A DNA stretch of 64,000 nucleotides from Streptomyces parvus (GTDB lineage: Bacteria > Actinomycetota > Actinomycetes > Streptomycetales > Streptomycetaceae): positions 6,882,001 to 6,946,000 of the forward strand of contig NZ_CP135079.1 of NCBI RefSeq assembly GCF_032121415.1, read 5' to 3'. The translations under genes and the position numbers were made by a program. The notes under the pieces were generated by a model, which was not told where the DNA came from, searched no databases, and saw only the letters and a list, made by a program, of their open reading frames with translations. This document shows, piece by piece, positions 17,218-24,550 of the stretch (position 1 is its first letter; each line of letters opens with the position of its first letter).

Positions 17218-18897
17218 ATGCCGGAAGACTCGGAAGGCCTGGGAAGCACGGAAGACGCGGAAAGCACGGAAGACGCGGAAGGCTCGGCGGAACAGGGAGA
17301 GCAGGCGGTGGGGCTCAGCTACGGCGAGCCCTTCGACAGCGGCTTCGCGCTCGCCGAACAGCATCAACTCACCCCGGATCTCCCGGCGGCGTTGGCCGTC
17401 TACGGCGAACTCCTCGCTGTGGCCGAGTCGTTCGAGGACTCACCCGACGCACGACTTCTACGCGGGCACCTGTTGTCCGACATCGGGGCGGTTCGGCTCG
17501 CGGCCACGGATCTGCCCGGCGCAGCCCTGTCCATCGGACGGTCCCTCGATCTGGTGCGGGGCATCGCGTCCGTGCCGATGGGGCCGAACGGCCGACGGCT
17601 GTGGCTGGAGATCCTGCTGAAGACACTGCTGGCCAGGGGCGAACTTCTGCGCAGAACCGGGCAGTTCGACGAGGCGCAGGAGGCGATTGGCGAGGCGACG
17701 GCCCTGTTGTCGGAGTTCGACGACATCGAAGGGCTGCGCACCGCCGAGATCGGCCTGAGCCGGGTGCATCTGCTGATGGACCGCAGCGCGTGGGGCGCCG
17801 CCGAGGAACTGGCCTCCGCGCTGCTGGCCGACGCGCCCCTGGCCGAGCCGTATCTGCTGGACTGCCTGGGGGTCGTCTGCGCCTCGACCGTGCGTTTCGA
17901 GCAGGCCGAGGACTACTTCGCCCGGGCGGAGCAGGCCTATCTGACGCTGGGCCACCACGCGGGGCGCCAACAGGTGCTTTCCCACCGGGCGTACGCGGCG
18001 CTACAGGCCGGCAACCTGGGCCGCGCGGAGGAGTTGTATGCGCAGGCCGCCGAGATCTTCGAACGGCAGGGCCAGGCCGAGGACCTGGCGGTCTGCGAAC
18101 AGGCCCGTGCCGTCATCGCCGCACACCGCGGGGACGCGGCCGGCGCCGCCGCTCTGACGGCGTCCAGCCTGGCTCGCTTCCAGCGGGTCGGTGCCGCGGT
18201 CGCCGCCGCCGACACCATGCTGGTGGGCGCCCGGCACGCGTACGAGCGGGGCGACATCGACGAGATGAAGCGGCTCGCCCAGGGCGCGCGGGACGTGTAC
18301 CAGGAGCGCGGGGTGTACGAGCGGTGCGCCCAGGTGGACCTGATGCTCGCGCGAACCCTTGAGGACGACCTGAACCGGACCGACCACGGCCTCCATGAAC
18401 GCGCCTCGCTCGCGAACGCGCTCTCCCTCGCCCTGCCCGCGGCCCTGACGCTGGAAGCGGCCCGCTACGACTTCGCCACCGCCCACGCCCGCAGTCAGTG
18501 GCTTCAACTGGCCGACGAAGCAATGCAGTTGGTGTTCCGCCTGGCCCTCCGCAGCAACGACCAGGGGCTGATCTTCGAGCTGGTGGAACACCGGTGCGCG
18601 GGCGCCTCCCTGGCGCTGAGCCGTACGCCCACCGTCGCCAGGGCTGCGGCGGTCTGCCCGGACGCCGCCATGAAGACGTACGCCCCCGATGACGGTGCCC
18701 CCCTGACGCTGGGCGGCATCGCGGCCGAGGCCGCCGCTTCCGTCGGCCTGCGGGTCGCACCGCCACCGAAGATCGTGATGTCGGCGGAGGCGGGTGGCCG
18801 TACCGCGCTCCAGGAGTACGTGCAGGCAGCCGAGTTCCGCTATCACCGGCGGATCGTGAGCGAGGAGGAGGTGCCGTTCTGTCCGCCGACGCTCTGA
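17218..18897 (+). CDS. TPR protein of the CHAT operon
   Basis: 559 residues. An acidic low-complexity N terminus of about 27 residues with a repeated STEDAE unit is followed by tetratricopeptide helices over residues 50-420: LPAALAVYGELLAVAESFED, ARGELLRRTGQFDEAQEAIG, FEQAEDYFARAEQAYLTLGH, NLGRAEELYAQAAEIFERQG. The last ~120 residues are less repetitive. TPR arrays are protein-binding scaffolds, and in TPR-CHAT pairs they are thought to hold or sense the partner that releases protease activity. GGAGGA upstream of the ATG; the CHAT gene begins at or just inside its 3' end. Confidence 0.85.
   Translation: MPEDSEGLGSTEDAESTEDAEGSAEQGEQAVGLSYGEPFDSGFALAEQHQLTPDLPAALAVYGELLAVAESFEDSPDARLLRGHLLSDIGAVRLAATDLPGAALSIGRSLDLVRGIASVPMGPNGRRLWLEILLKTLLARGELLRRTGQFDEAQEAIGEATALLSEFDDIEGLRTAEIGLSRVHLLMDRSAWGAAEELASALLADAPLAEPYLLDCLGVVCASTVRFEQAEDYFARAEQAYLTLGHHAGRQQVLSHRAYAALQAGNLGRAEELYAQAAEIFERQGQAEDLAVCEQARAVIAAHRGDAAGAAALTASSLARFQRVGAAVAAADTMLVGARHAYERGDIDEMKRLAQGARDVYQERGVYERCAQVDLMLARTLEDDLNRTDHGLHERASLANALSLALPAALTLEAARYDFATAHARSQWLQLADEAMQLVFRLALRSNDQGLIFELVEHRCAGASLALSRTPTVARAAAVCPDAAMKTYAPDDGAPLTLGGIAAEAAASVGLRVAPPPKIVMSAEAGGRTALQEYVQAAEFRYHRRIVSEEEVPFCPPTL
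17244..17279 (+). repeat. two 18-bp tandem units in the TPR gene
   Basis: AAGCACGGAAGACGCGGA is repeated at 17244-17261 and 17262-17279, coding for the duplicated STEDAE of the acidic N terminus. Such in-frame units can expand or contract without breaking the gene. Confidence 0.7.
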
Positions 18898-18914
18898 CCG
18901 ATCCGAACCGTCCG

Positions 18915-20159
18915 GTGGTCCAGGTCCGCCTGGCCGACGCCGGTGACCTGCACATGACCTGGACGTGGGCCCGTGGTGCCCAGGGCTTCGGCACCGGGTA
19001 CACGCCGGGGCCGGACGTGGAGGAGGCCGTCCGCGCGCTGGCCGCGGTACTGCCGGGCGGCGGCGCGGAAGGCATGCGGCGCGCGTTCGAGTCCGGCGCG
19101 CTGGCCTCGTCCGAGGAAGAGCGCTGCCTTTCCCGCATGCTGGCCGAGGCGCTGTGGCCGCCGGGCCTGACCGACCAGATCCGTCAGGTCTCGGCGCAGC
19201 TGGGCCGTCCGCTGATGCGGCTCCAGCCGTCGCCCCGGGTCGCCCAGGTCCCGTGGGAACTGCTCGCAGTGGACGGTGGCGACAGCGACGTACGGCTGAT
19301 CGACCTGGTGGACATCGCCACCACGGCCCCGGCGTCGCTACGACGGGCAGGCGCCACCCCGACCGGTGAAAACCCGGAATCGGACACCGTGGTTCTCGTC
19401 CTGGATCCCCGCGTGCCCGGCTTCCGCGCCGACTCCCCGCTCGGCTCGGTCCTGGGGCAGCCCGGCTCGGACCCGGAGCTGCTGTCTCTCGTACAGCGCA
19501 GGCTCGACGCGGGCACCGTCGTACCGTCCGTCGCCTCCCCCGCCGAGGCCTTCCGCCGTACCGACCTCGACCGCGACCGGCTGGGCGAGGCGCTGCGTAA
19601 GGGTGCCCGCCGTTTGATGTACGTCGGTCACGTCAGCGGCGCTCCCGTCGAGGGCGGGCAGAGCGAGGACGTCACCCTCCATCTGTGCTGCGGCCCCCAG
19701 ACCACGGGGATGGCCGAACCGGTGCGCACCCACCGTCCTTTGTCCGCCAAGGACCTTCTCCTGGGCACACTCCCGCTGCGCGCGGACGGCTTGCCGGGCG
19801 CCCAGCTCTGGCCCGCGCCGCCGCGCGTCGCGCTGATCGCCTGCGAGAGCGGCGGCGATCTCCGCTTCGCCGAATCCTTCGGCCTGGCGACGGCGATGAT
19901 CCACAACGGCGCCCAGCTGGTCACCGCCACCCGCTGGGTGCTCCCCACCAGCTTCGCCTACCACCGGCTGGCCGGTCTGCCGGAGTCTGTACGGCCGCTC
20001 ACGGAAGCCGTGGTCGCCGTGGACGCGGCCCACGAGGACCACGACCCCGTCCGCCATCTCGGCGCCTGGCAGCGACAGCAGCTCGACCGGTGGCGCACCG
20101 ACGGCCAGATCGAGCACTCGCCCCTCCTCTGGGCCGCTCTGACCTGCATCGTCAGGTGA
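18915..20159 (+). CDS. CHAT-domain caspase-like protease
   Basis: 414 residues from GTG 18915. The C-terminal ~250 residues are a CHAT domain: catalytic His239 in LMYVGHVSG and catalytic Cys310 in VALIACESGGD, with the preceding QVPWELLAVD strand block of the family. CHAT proteases are caspase relatives that cleave specific target proteins once triggered. The GTG has no ribosome site; GAGGAGGAGGT at 18862-18872 points instead to CTG 18879 (LSADALTDPNRPV), which would overlap the TPR stop, so the real start may be there. Its 3' end overlaps the convergent DUF3592 gene by 8 bases. TPR plus CHAT plus helical partners resembles the computationally described CATRA conflict systems; I recall that name and have not checked it. 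Confidence 0.88.
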   Translation: MVQVRLADAGDLHMTWTWARGAQGFGTGYTPGPDVEEAVRALAAVLPGGGAEGMRRAFESGALASSEEERCLSRMLAEALWPPGLTDQIRQVSAQLGRPLMRLQPSPRVAQVPWELLAVDGGDSDVRLIDLVDIATTAPASLRRAGATPTGENPESDTVVLVLDPRVPGFRADSPLGSVLGQPGSDPELLSLVQRRLDAGTVVPSVASPAEAFRRTDLDRDRLGEALRKGARRLMYVGHVSGAPVEGGQSEDVTLHLCCGPQTTGMAEPVRTHRPLSAKDLLLGTLPLRADGLPGAQLWPAPPRVALIACESGGDLRFAESFGLATAMIHNGAQLVTATRWVLPTSFAYHRLAGLPESVRPLTEAVVAVDAAHEDHDPVRHLGAWQRQQLDRWRTDGQIEHSPLLWAALTCIVR

Positions 20160-21027
20160 GGGGCCAGGGGTGGTGGAGGCAGTACGCGCCCACCCCGATC
20201 GCGGCGATCCCCGTGACCAGCAATGAGACGACGAACCGGATCTGCGACGTGCGCTCATGGCGTTCGTGGTCGGGGTCGGTGGTGAGCAGGGACGGGTCGG
20301 CGGGCGCGTAACGCAAGGGAATGTCACGGCCGAGGGACCTGGCGATGTTGCGGATGCCCTGCGTGCACAGCGCGGTGACCTCGACGCCCTCGTGGGTGGT
20401 GAAAGCGACGACGGAGGCGTGGCTGACGCTCTCGCCGCCTTCGGCGTCGGAGTGGACGTCCCTGGTGACAGCGACCACACGGCCCTGGACGGTGACGCCC
20501 TCGGCCAGTTGAGCGGCGCGGGCGCGGACGTACTCGCCGTCCCGGCACAGCGCGACGACGAGAAGCAGGAGTCCTCCGACGCAGATCAGCCCCCACTGCC
20601 AGCCCCACGCGAAGAACGAATGGACGATCAGACCCAACACCAGCAGAAACACCATGCAGTTCGGCCCGCCGACCCCGGAGGTCCGCCCCTCGCTGTCCAG
20701 CATGAGATAGAAGCGCTCCGGCCGCCGCCGCGGAAACCGGACCGGGAACTCCTGCCCCGCCCAGGCCACCAGCACCCGATCACCACGCTTGTTCTCGTGC
20801 CGCAGTCTGAACTCCCGCCCGGTGCCCGGGTCCTGGTAGACGATCGTCACCGGTATCCCGTGGGTCCCCGACTCTCCGTGTCCTGGCGGATGCACCTCCA
20901 CGACCCGAGCCGTCACCCACACCGCCCGCTGCGGCCGGGTCAGCCCGGCCAGCGAACACGCATAGCCCACCAACGCCAGCCCAGCGGGCACCGTCCACCA
21001 CAGCCCGAACAACTTCTGCATGTCCAT
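20152..21027 (-). CDS. DUF3592-type membrane protein
   Basis: 291 residues. Membrane helices near residues 9-28, 120-165 (two close together) and 262-282, separated by two beta-rich domains of the DUF3592 kind (VWVTARVVEVHPPG ... RVLVAWAGQEFPVRFPRRRP; VTVQGRVVAVTRDV ... DIPLRYAPADPSLL). Function of the family is unknown; the domains usually face the exterior. It converges on the CHAT gene with an 8-base overlap and carries the 19-bp element 26 bases before its ATG, linking it with the other end of the cluster. Confidence 0.8.
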   Translation of the reverse strand: MDMQKLFGLWWTVPAGLALVGYACSLAGLTRPQRAVWVTARVVEVHPPGHGESGTHGIPVTIVYQDPGTGREFRLRHENKRGDRVLVAWAGQEFPVRFPRRRPERFYLMLDSEGRTSGVGGPNCMVFLLVLGLIVHSFFAWGWQWGLICVGGLLLLVVALCRDGEYVRARAAQLAEGVTVQGRVVAVTRDVHSDAEGGESVSHASVVAFTTHEGVEVTALCTQGIRNIARSLGRDIPLRYAPADPSLLTTDPDHERHERTSQIRFVVSLLVTGIAAIGVGAYCLHHPWPLT

Positions 21028-21053
21028 GCGGCGAGGCTCTCGCCGCCGGGACT

Positions 21054-21072
21054 CCTACCGATCCCGGGTTCG
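21054..21072. promoter_or_regulatory. 19-bp element, copy 2
   Basis: CCTACCGATCCCGGGTTCG differs in one base from the copy at 14593-14611 and lies 26 bases upstream of the DUF3592 start on the minus strand. Confidence 0.5.
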
Positions 21073-21170
21073 GGCCGGGCCGGCCATCCTTTTCGGCCCG
21101 GCCGACCGACGCGAGGCAACAGCTCATCACAGCATCGGCCTCTCTGGGCCCGGTCATGCGAACCGGCGCG

Positions 21171-21560
21171 TCAATCGCGAACCGCGTAGGTCTCGCGCCG
21201 TTCGGGCGTCCAGTTGTGGGCGCCGCTGTCCCAGGCCTCGGCGAGCGGGACCATGTGGTCGATGTCGAGTTTCTTCGCGGCGGTGACCTCGGCCTCGTCG
21301 TAGTACGACATCCAGCTGCCGCTGCCCAGCATGCACCGGGCGCTCTGTTCCGGGGTGGTGACCGCTTCGGCGGGGAGGACTCCCTGGCGGGTCGGGCAGC
21401 CGACGCCGTCCTCGTCGACCCAGTGCTTGAAGGAGTCGCGCTCGTACCCGGTGCGCTTCTCCTCGGCGACGGGGATCTCCTTGATGGCGTCCGGGAACCT
21501 TGCGGTTCTGTTGTTCCCGGCGGTGGCCCATGCGGTGGTGTTGCCTGTAGACGTGAACAC
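21171..21560 (-). pseudogene. HNH endonuclease-family (GmrSD C-terminal type) fragment
   Basis: The minus strand reads AGNNRTARFPDAIKEIPVAE, then RDSFKHWVDEDGVGCPTRQ, GSWMSYYDEAEVTAAKK and LDIDHMVPLAEAWDSGAHNW, ending YAVRD-stop. This is the central part of the secreted DUF1524-like HNH nucleases, with the DH of the metal site present. The signal peptide, and the C-terminal Asn/His part after the first helix, are missing at both ends, so the nuclease is dead. Confidence 0.65.
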
Positions 21561-21673
21561 GGCAGCGGCATCTGTTCGAGTTCCTCGTCGGTCACCGGGA
21601 CCCTCTGGCCCTTCGCGATCCCGTAGCCCTTGCCGATCTCGTCCTGGTCGTCCAGCTCACAACGGTCGCGGCA
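21560..21673 (-). pseudogene. Ku-protein fragment
   Basis: In another minus-strand frame the DNA directly upstream of the HNH fragment reads RDRCELDDQDEIGKGYGIAK then GQRVPVTDEELEQMPLP, the well-conserved ring region of bacterial Ku (non-homologous end joining). About 35 residues are left and they abut the HNH remnant without a gap. Confidence 0.6.
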
Positions 21674-21937
21674 TCTCTTCCACCTCCAGGGCCCCTGCGC
21701 CGCTGCTCGGCGAGGGAACGCCCGGCCCGAGAGCCCGGGCTGCTGCGTCCTACTCCTGCTGATCCTCACGTGACGCAGGGGAGCCCGCATCTCCCACTAG
21801 GGCCGCCGGGGGGAAGGTGCGTGACGTCAGTCGGCTGCACAGCGGTGCCTCTTAGCAGTGCGAGTGCACCGTGCCGATCAACGGAGTCCCGACGCGTTCC
21901 TCTGCGTGATCGGCATTGGCCTGGGTACCGGAGGCGT

Positions 21938-22216
21938 ATGTTCAAGCATCGGCGGACCAGGGTGACGTGTGCATTGTTGGGTGCCTGGGCCGTGTTGACG
22001 GCCACGGAGCGGTGGCACGGGGAGACCTCGTGGCTGACGGCTCTGACGAACGCTCTGCTATGGGCCTGTGTACTGGCAGGCACTTGGTGGTTCGTCGAGA
22101 TGACGCAAGGGCGATCGGCACAAACGGGCGGCGGCTCGGCAGAACACAGTCCGGCCTCTGAACTGCCCGCGCGAAGCGATAGCCCCGGAGAAGGGAACCG
22201 TGCTGCCCGAGAGTGA
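21938..22216 (+). CDS. small two-helix membrane protein
   Basis: 92 residues from ATG 21938 with GGAGG just upstream. Two hydrophobic segments (TCALLGAWAVLTA and LTNALLWACVLAGTWWFV) followed by a polar tail. No family recognised; monocistronic. Supported by start context and the clear membrane pattern only. Confidence 0.5.
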   Translation: MFKHRRTRVTCALLGAWAVLTATERWHGETSWLTALTNALLWACVLAGTWWFVEMTQGRSAQTGGGSAEHSPASELPARSDSPGEGNRAARE

Positions 22217-23145
22217 AGCTCTCTCCCACCTCTGACTTGCAGGACGAGCCACCGGCTTCTTTCGCGAGGCTCGGGCAGGGCGACCGCGCCCCAAAAACGC
22301 CGCGGTGCCCGCATCGGCCGGGCACCAAGTCGGGCACCGGTACCGACAGCGCTTCGTGGAGTTGTCCCAGGGCCGGTTCCTGGCACGACCCCACCACCCC
22401 TGTGACCGTCGGCGGCGCTTTGTTCTCCGCGATGCGCCGCAGTACGGCGACGCCCAGGACGAGCGCGGCCACCGTGTACCGCCAGGCGACCAGGGCCGCC
22501 TGCCGCTCGTACTCGCTCGCACCGCTGGCGAGTAGGCCGACGGCTTTCTCATGGAAGGAGAAAGATGCCGGCACCCTGCGCAGTTCGGCCGTTTCGCCGC
22601 CGGTGTGCAGGTGGCGGAAACCGCACCGCCACTCCCCGCCCCGGATCCAGACCTCTGTCCGGGACGCTCCTAACCAGTACAGGGCTCGGGACCGCTCTGA
22701 ACCGTGGGCAGTCAGCGGTAACTCGCCCAGTGTGAGATGGCGTGGGAGCGAGCGGGCGAGGTGGACTCTCGCCCGACATCATCGCGGGCCAGGGCCCTCA
22801 CCGTTAGGCCCCGCCGTGCGGGCCGGACAGCTCCCTACTGGCCACGCCCCGGGCCAGCACAGCCCCTGCGGCCCAGGCGCGTGCATCCGCCTCAGTAGCC
22901 CCCGGCCCTCACCGCCCGGCAGGGACGACACCCCCGGTCTGCGTCGGCCACTGCCCGTGGTGATGCGGTGATGACGTCATGGGGACGGCATTCGAGACGG
23001 TGAGCGAAGTCGCCAAACGACCCCGCGACCCGGGGCCAGGGCGCACAGTCCCTGTCCCTCACGGCCAGCGCCAACCGTCGAGCGCAGTCGGACTAGGAGC
23101 AGGGCGATCACTGGCGAGCACCATCAACGCAGAGGACGAAGACCA
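22217..23145. other. long stretch without a supported gene
   Basis: 930 bases. A minus-strand frame starting with GTG at 22574 contains one hydrophobic helix (AALVAWRYTVAALVLGVAV) and runs on without family resemblance; it overlaps the small membrane gene and lacks a ribosome site, so I do not call it. Nothing else is seen. Confidence 0.35.
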
Positions 23146-23565
23146 ATGACGAAGCTCAGGACCCCGACTCACCTCGACCAGGACCAGGCCATGTCGGCCA
23201 AGGCCACGCGGTGGCGCTTCGCGACGACTGCGGCGGTACTGGCCGCGGCCAGTACCGTAGGGCTGGTGACCGCAGCGCCGGCGAGCGCCGCGGTGAAGCA
23301 GACGTGCGGAACCTACATCTGCGTGGCCACTGCCTACCAGGGCAGCCGCTACGTTCAGGACATCACCGTCTTCACCAGGGACGGACTGCCGGGGACGCTG
23401 CGGGCCTTCGCGGGCGACTATCGGAATTCCAAGGCCAACGACGACCGCCACGTGTTCAGCGTCAACCGGGAGCTCGGCCAGCCCGGAAGCGGCCAGCTGG
23501 CCGTCTGCGGGGGCCTGGACCGTAGCAGCAGGGTCATCGAGAACCACTGCGTCCTGATCCCCTGA
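23146..23565 (+). CDS. small secreted protein with four cysteines
   Basis: 139 residues. An N-terminal signal peptide with a long n-region (hydrophobic core TTAAVLAAASTVGLVTAAPA, likely cleavage after ASA) precedes a mature part of about 90 residues with Cys in CGTYICVATAY, CGGL and NHC, probably two disulfides. GAGGA upstream of ATG 23146; ATG 23191 is a second possible start that gives a more usual signal length. No family recognised; exported to the medium or cell surface. Confidence 0.7.
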   Translation: MTKLRTPTHLDQDQAMSAKATRWRFATTAAVLAAASTVGLVTAAPASAAVKQTCGTYICVATAYQGSRYVQDITVFTRDGLPGTLRAFAGDYRNSKANDDRHVFSVNRELGQPGSGQLAVCGGLDRSSRVIENHCVLIP

Positions 23566-23845
23566 TTCACAAGGAGCCGACAGTTCTTGAGTTCGCTCAG
23601 GAAGAGTTCACGAGGTCCCGTCCGATCTGATGGATCGGCGGGATCTCGGCGTTTCCCGGGTCTGTTCGAGGGGCGTCCGAACGTGGCCGATGCTGCGGGC
23701 GGGGGCCTGGCGGTCGTCGGCCTGGAGTTTCGGGGTGATTACTCTGCGTCTGGCGTTCTGCGGCCGTCGGTGGGCGTGCGTGATCCCTGCTTGTGCTGCT
23801 GAGGTCTCAGGGGCACTCGGTCGGGCGGGGCGGATCTCCGGCCCC

Positions 23846-24343
23846 TTGGGTGGAGGCTCTCTGCGAGCGTTTCTTCTCGGCCTTCGGCGCGGCGCAACAC
23901 ACCAAGGCCAGGTGCAGAGCGTCCACAACTTCGGTGTGTTCGTGAACCTCGACGGCGAGCCCGATCCGTGCACCGGGTTCATCCGGATCCCCGAACTGAG
24001 CTGGCGGTGGATCGACCATCCCACCGACGCCGTCACAGCAGGTCAGCGGGTCGTGGGCGAGATCATCGGCATACACACCCGGCGCGGACAGGTTCAGCTG
24101 TCATTGAAGGCTCTCCAAGAGGACCCGCTCCTTCCCTTCGCGGACCAAGCAGGCCTTGTCGCCGACGGAATTGCGGGGCTCGTGCACAACACCGAGTTCC
24201 GAGACGAGCCCGTCGAGCACCCCAGCCAGATCGTGAGCGAGGGCGACGAGATCACCGTACGGATCGTCGAGGTCGACCTCGTGCGCCGCCGCCTCACCTT
24301 GTCCGCCAGAAACCTGCCGCAGAGCGGGAAACGACCTATCTGA
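23846..24343 (+). CDS. S1 RNA-binding domain protein
   Basis: Two S1-type OB folds: QVQSVHNFGVFVNLDGEPDP to GEIIGIHTRRGQVQLSLKAL, then IVSEGDEITVRIVEVDLVRR to RLTLSARNLP. These bind RNA and occur in stand-alone Streptomyces proteins of unclear role. The start is uncertain: the frame is open from ATG 23630, but the first 70 residues do not look like protein, and TTG 23846 just before SLRAFLLGLRRG is my best guess. The 5' part may have been altered by rearrangement. Confidence 0.65.
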   Translation: MGGGSLRAFLLGLRRGATHQGQVQSVHNFGVFVNLDGEPDPCTGFIRIPELSWRWIDHPTDAVTAGQRVVGEIIGIHTRRGQVQLSLKALQEDPLLPFADQAGLVADGIAGLVHNTEFRDEPVEHPSQIVSEGDEITVRIVEVDLVRRRLTLSARNLPQSGKRPI

Positions 24344-24536
24344 GAATGGGAAGCGATCTCCAGGTGCCCTGTACCGCACCAGGTCACCCCTGCTCGTGAA
24401 CACCCCCGGAGCGGCTGAGTGGCCGTGGGCGACCCCCCACGGCCACTCGTTCACAGTCACGCGCGCCCCTCTTGTTTCCGTCACCCGCGTTCCCCTCATG
24501 CGAAGCGATCCCGCCGCGCGAACGCTGCGTGATCGC

Positions 24537-24542
24537 TATGCT
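24537..24542 (+). promoter_or_regulatory. -10 box of a probably leaderless transcript
   Basis: TATGCT ends eight bases before the GTG of the SARP gene, which has no ribosome site. Transcription would start at or next to the GTG. No good -35 is seen. Confidence 0.4.
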
Positions 24543-24550
24543 GCAATTGG

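Noticed and set aside
21942-22574. minus-strand frame with one hydrophobic helix
   Set aside because: No ribosome site, overlaps a better-supported plus-strand gene, no family resemblance.
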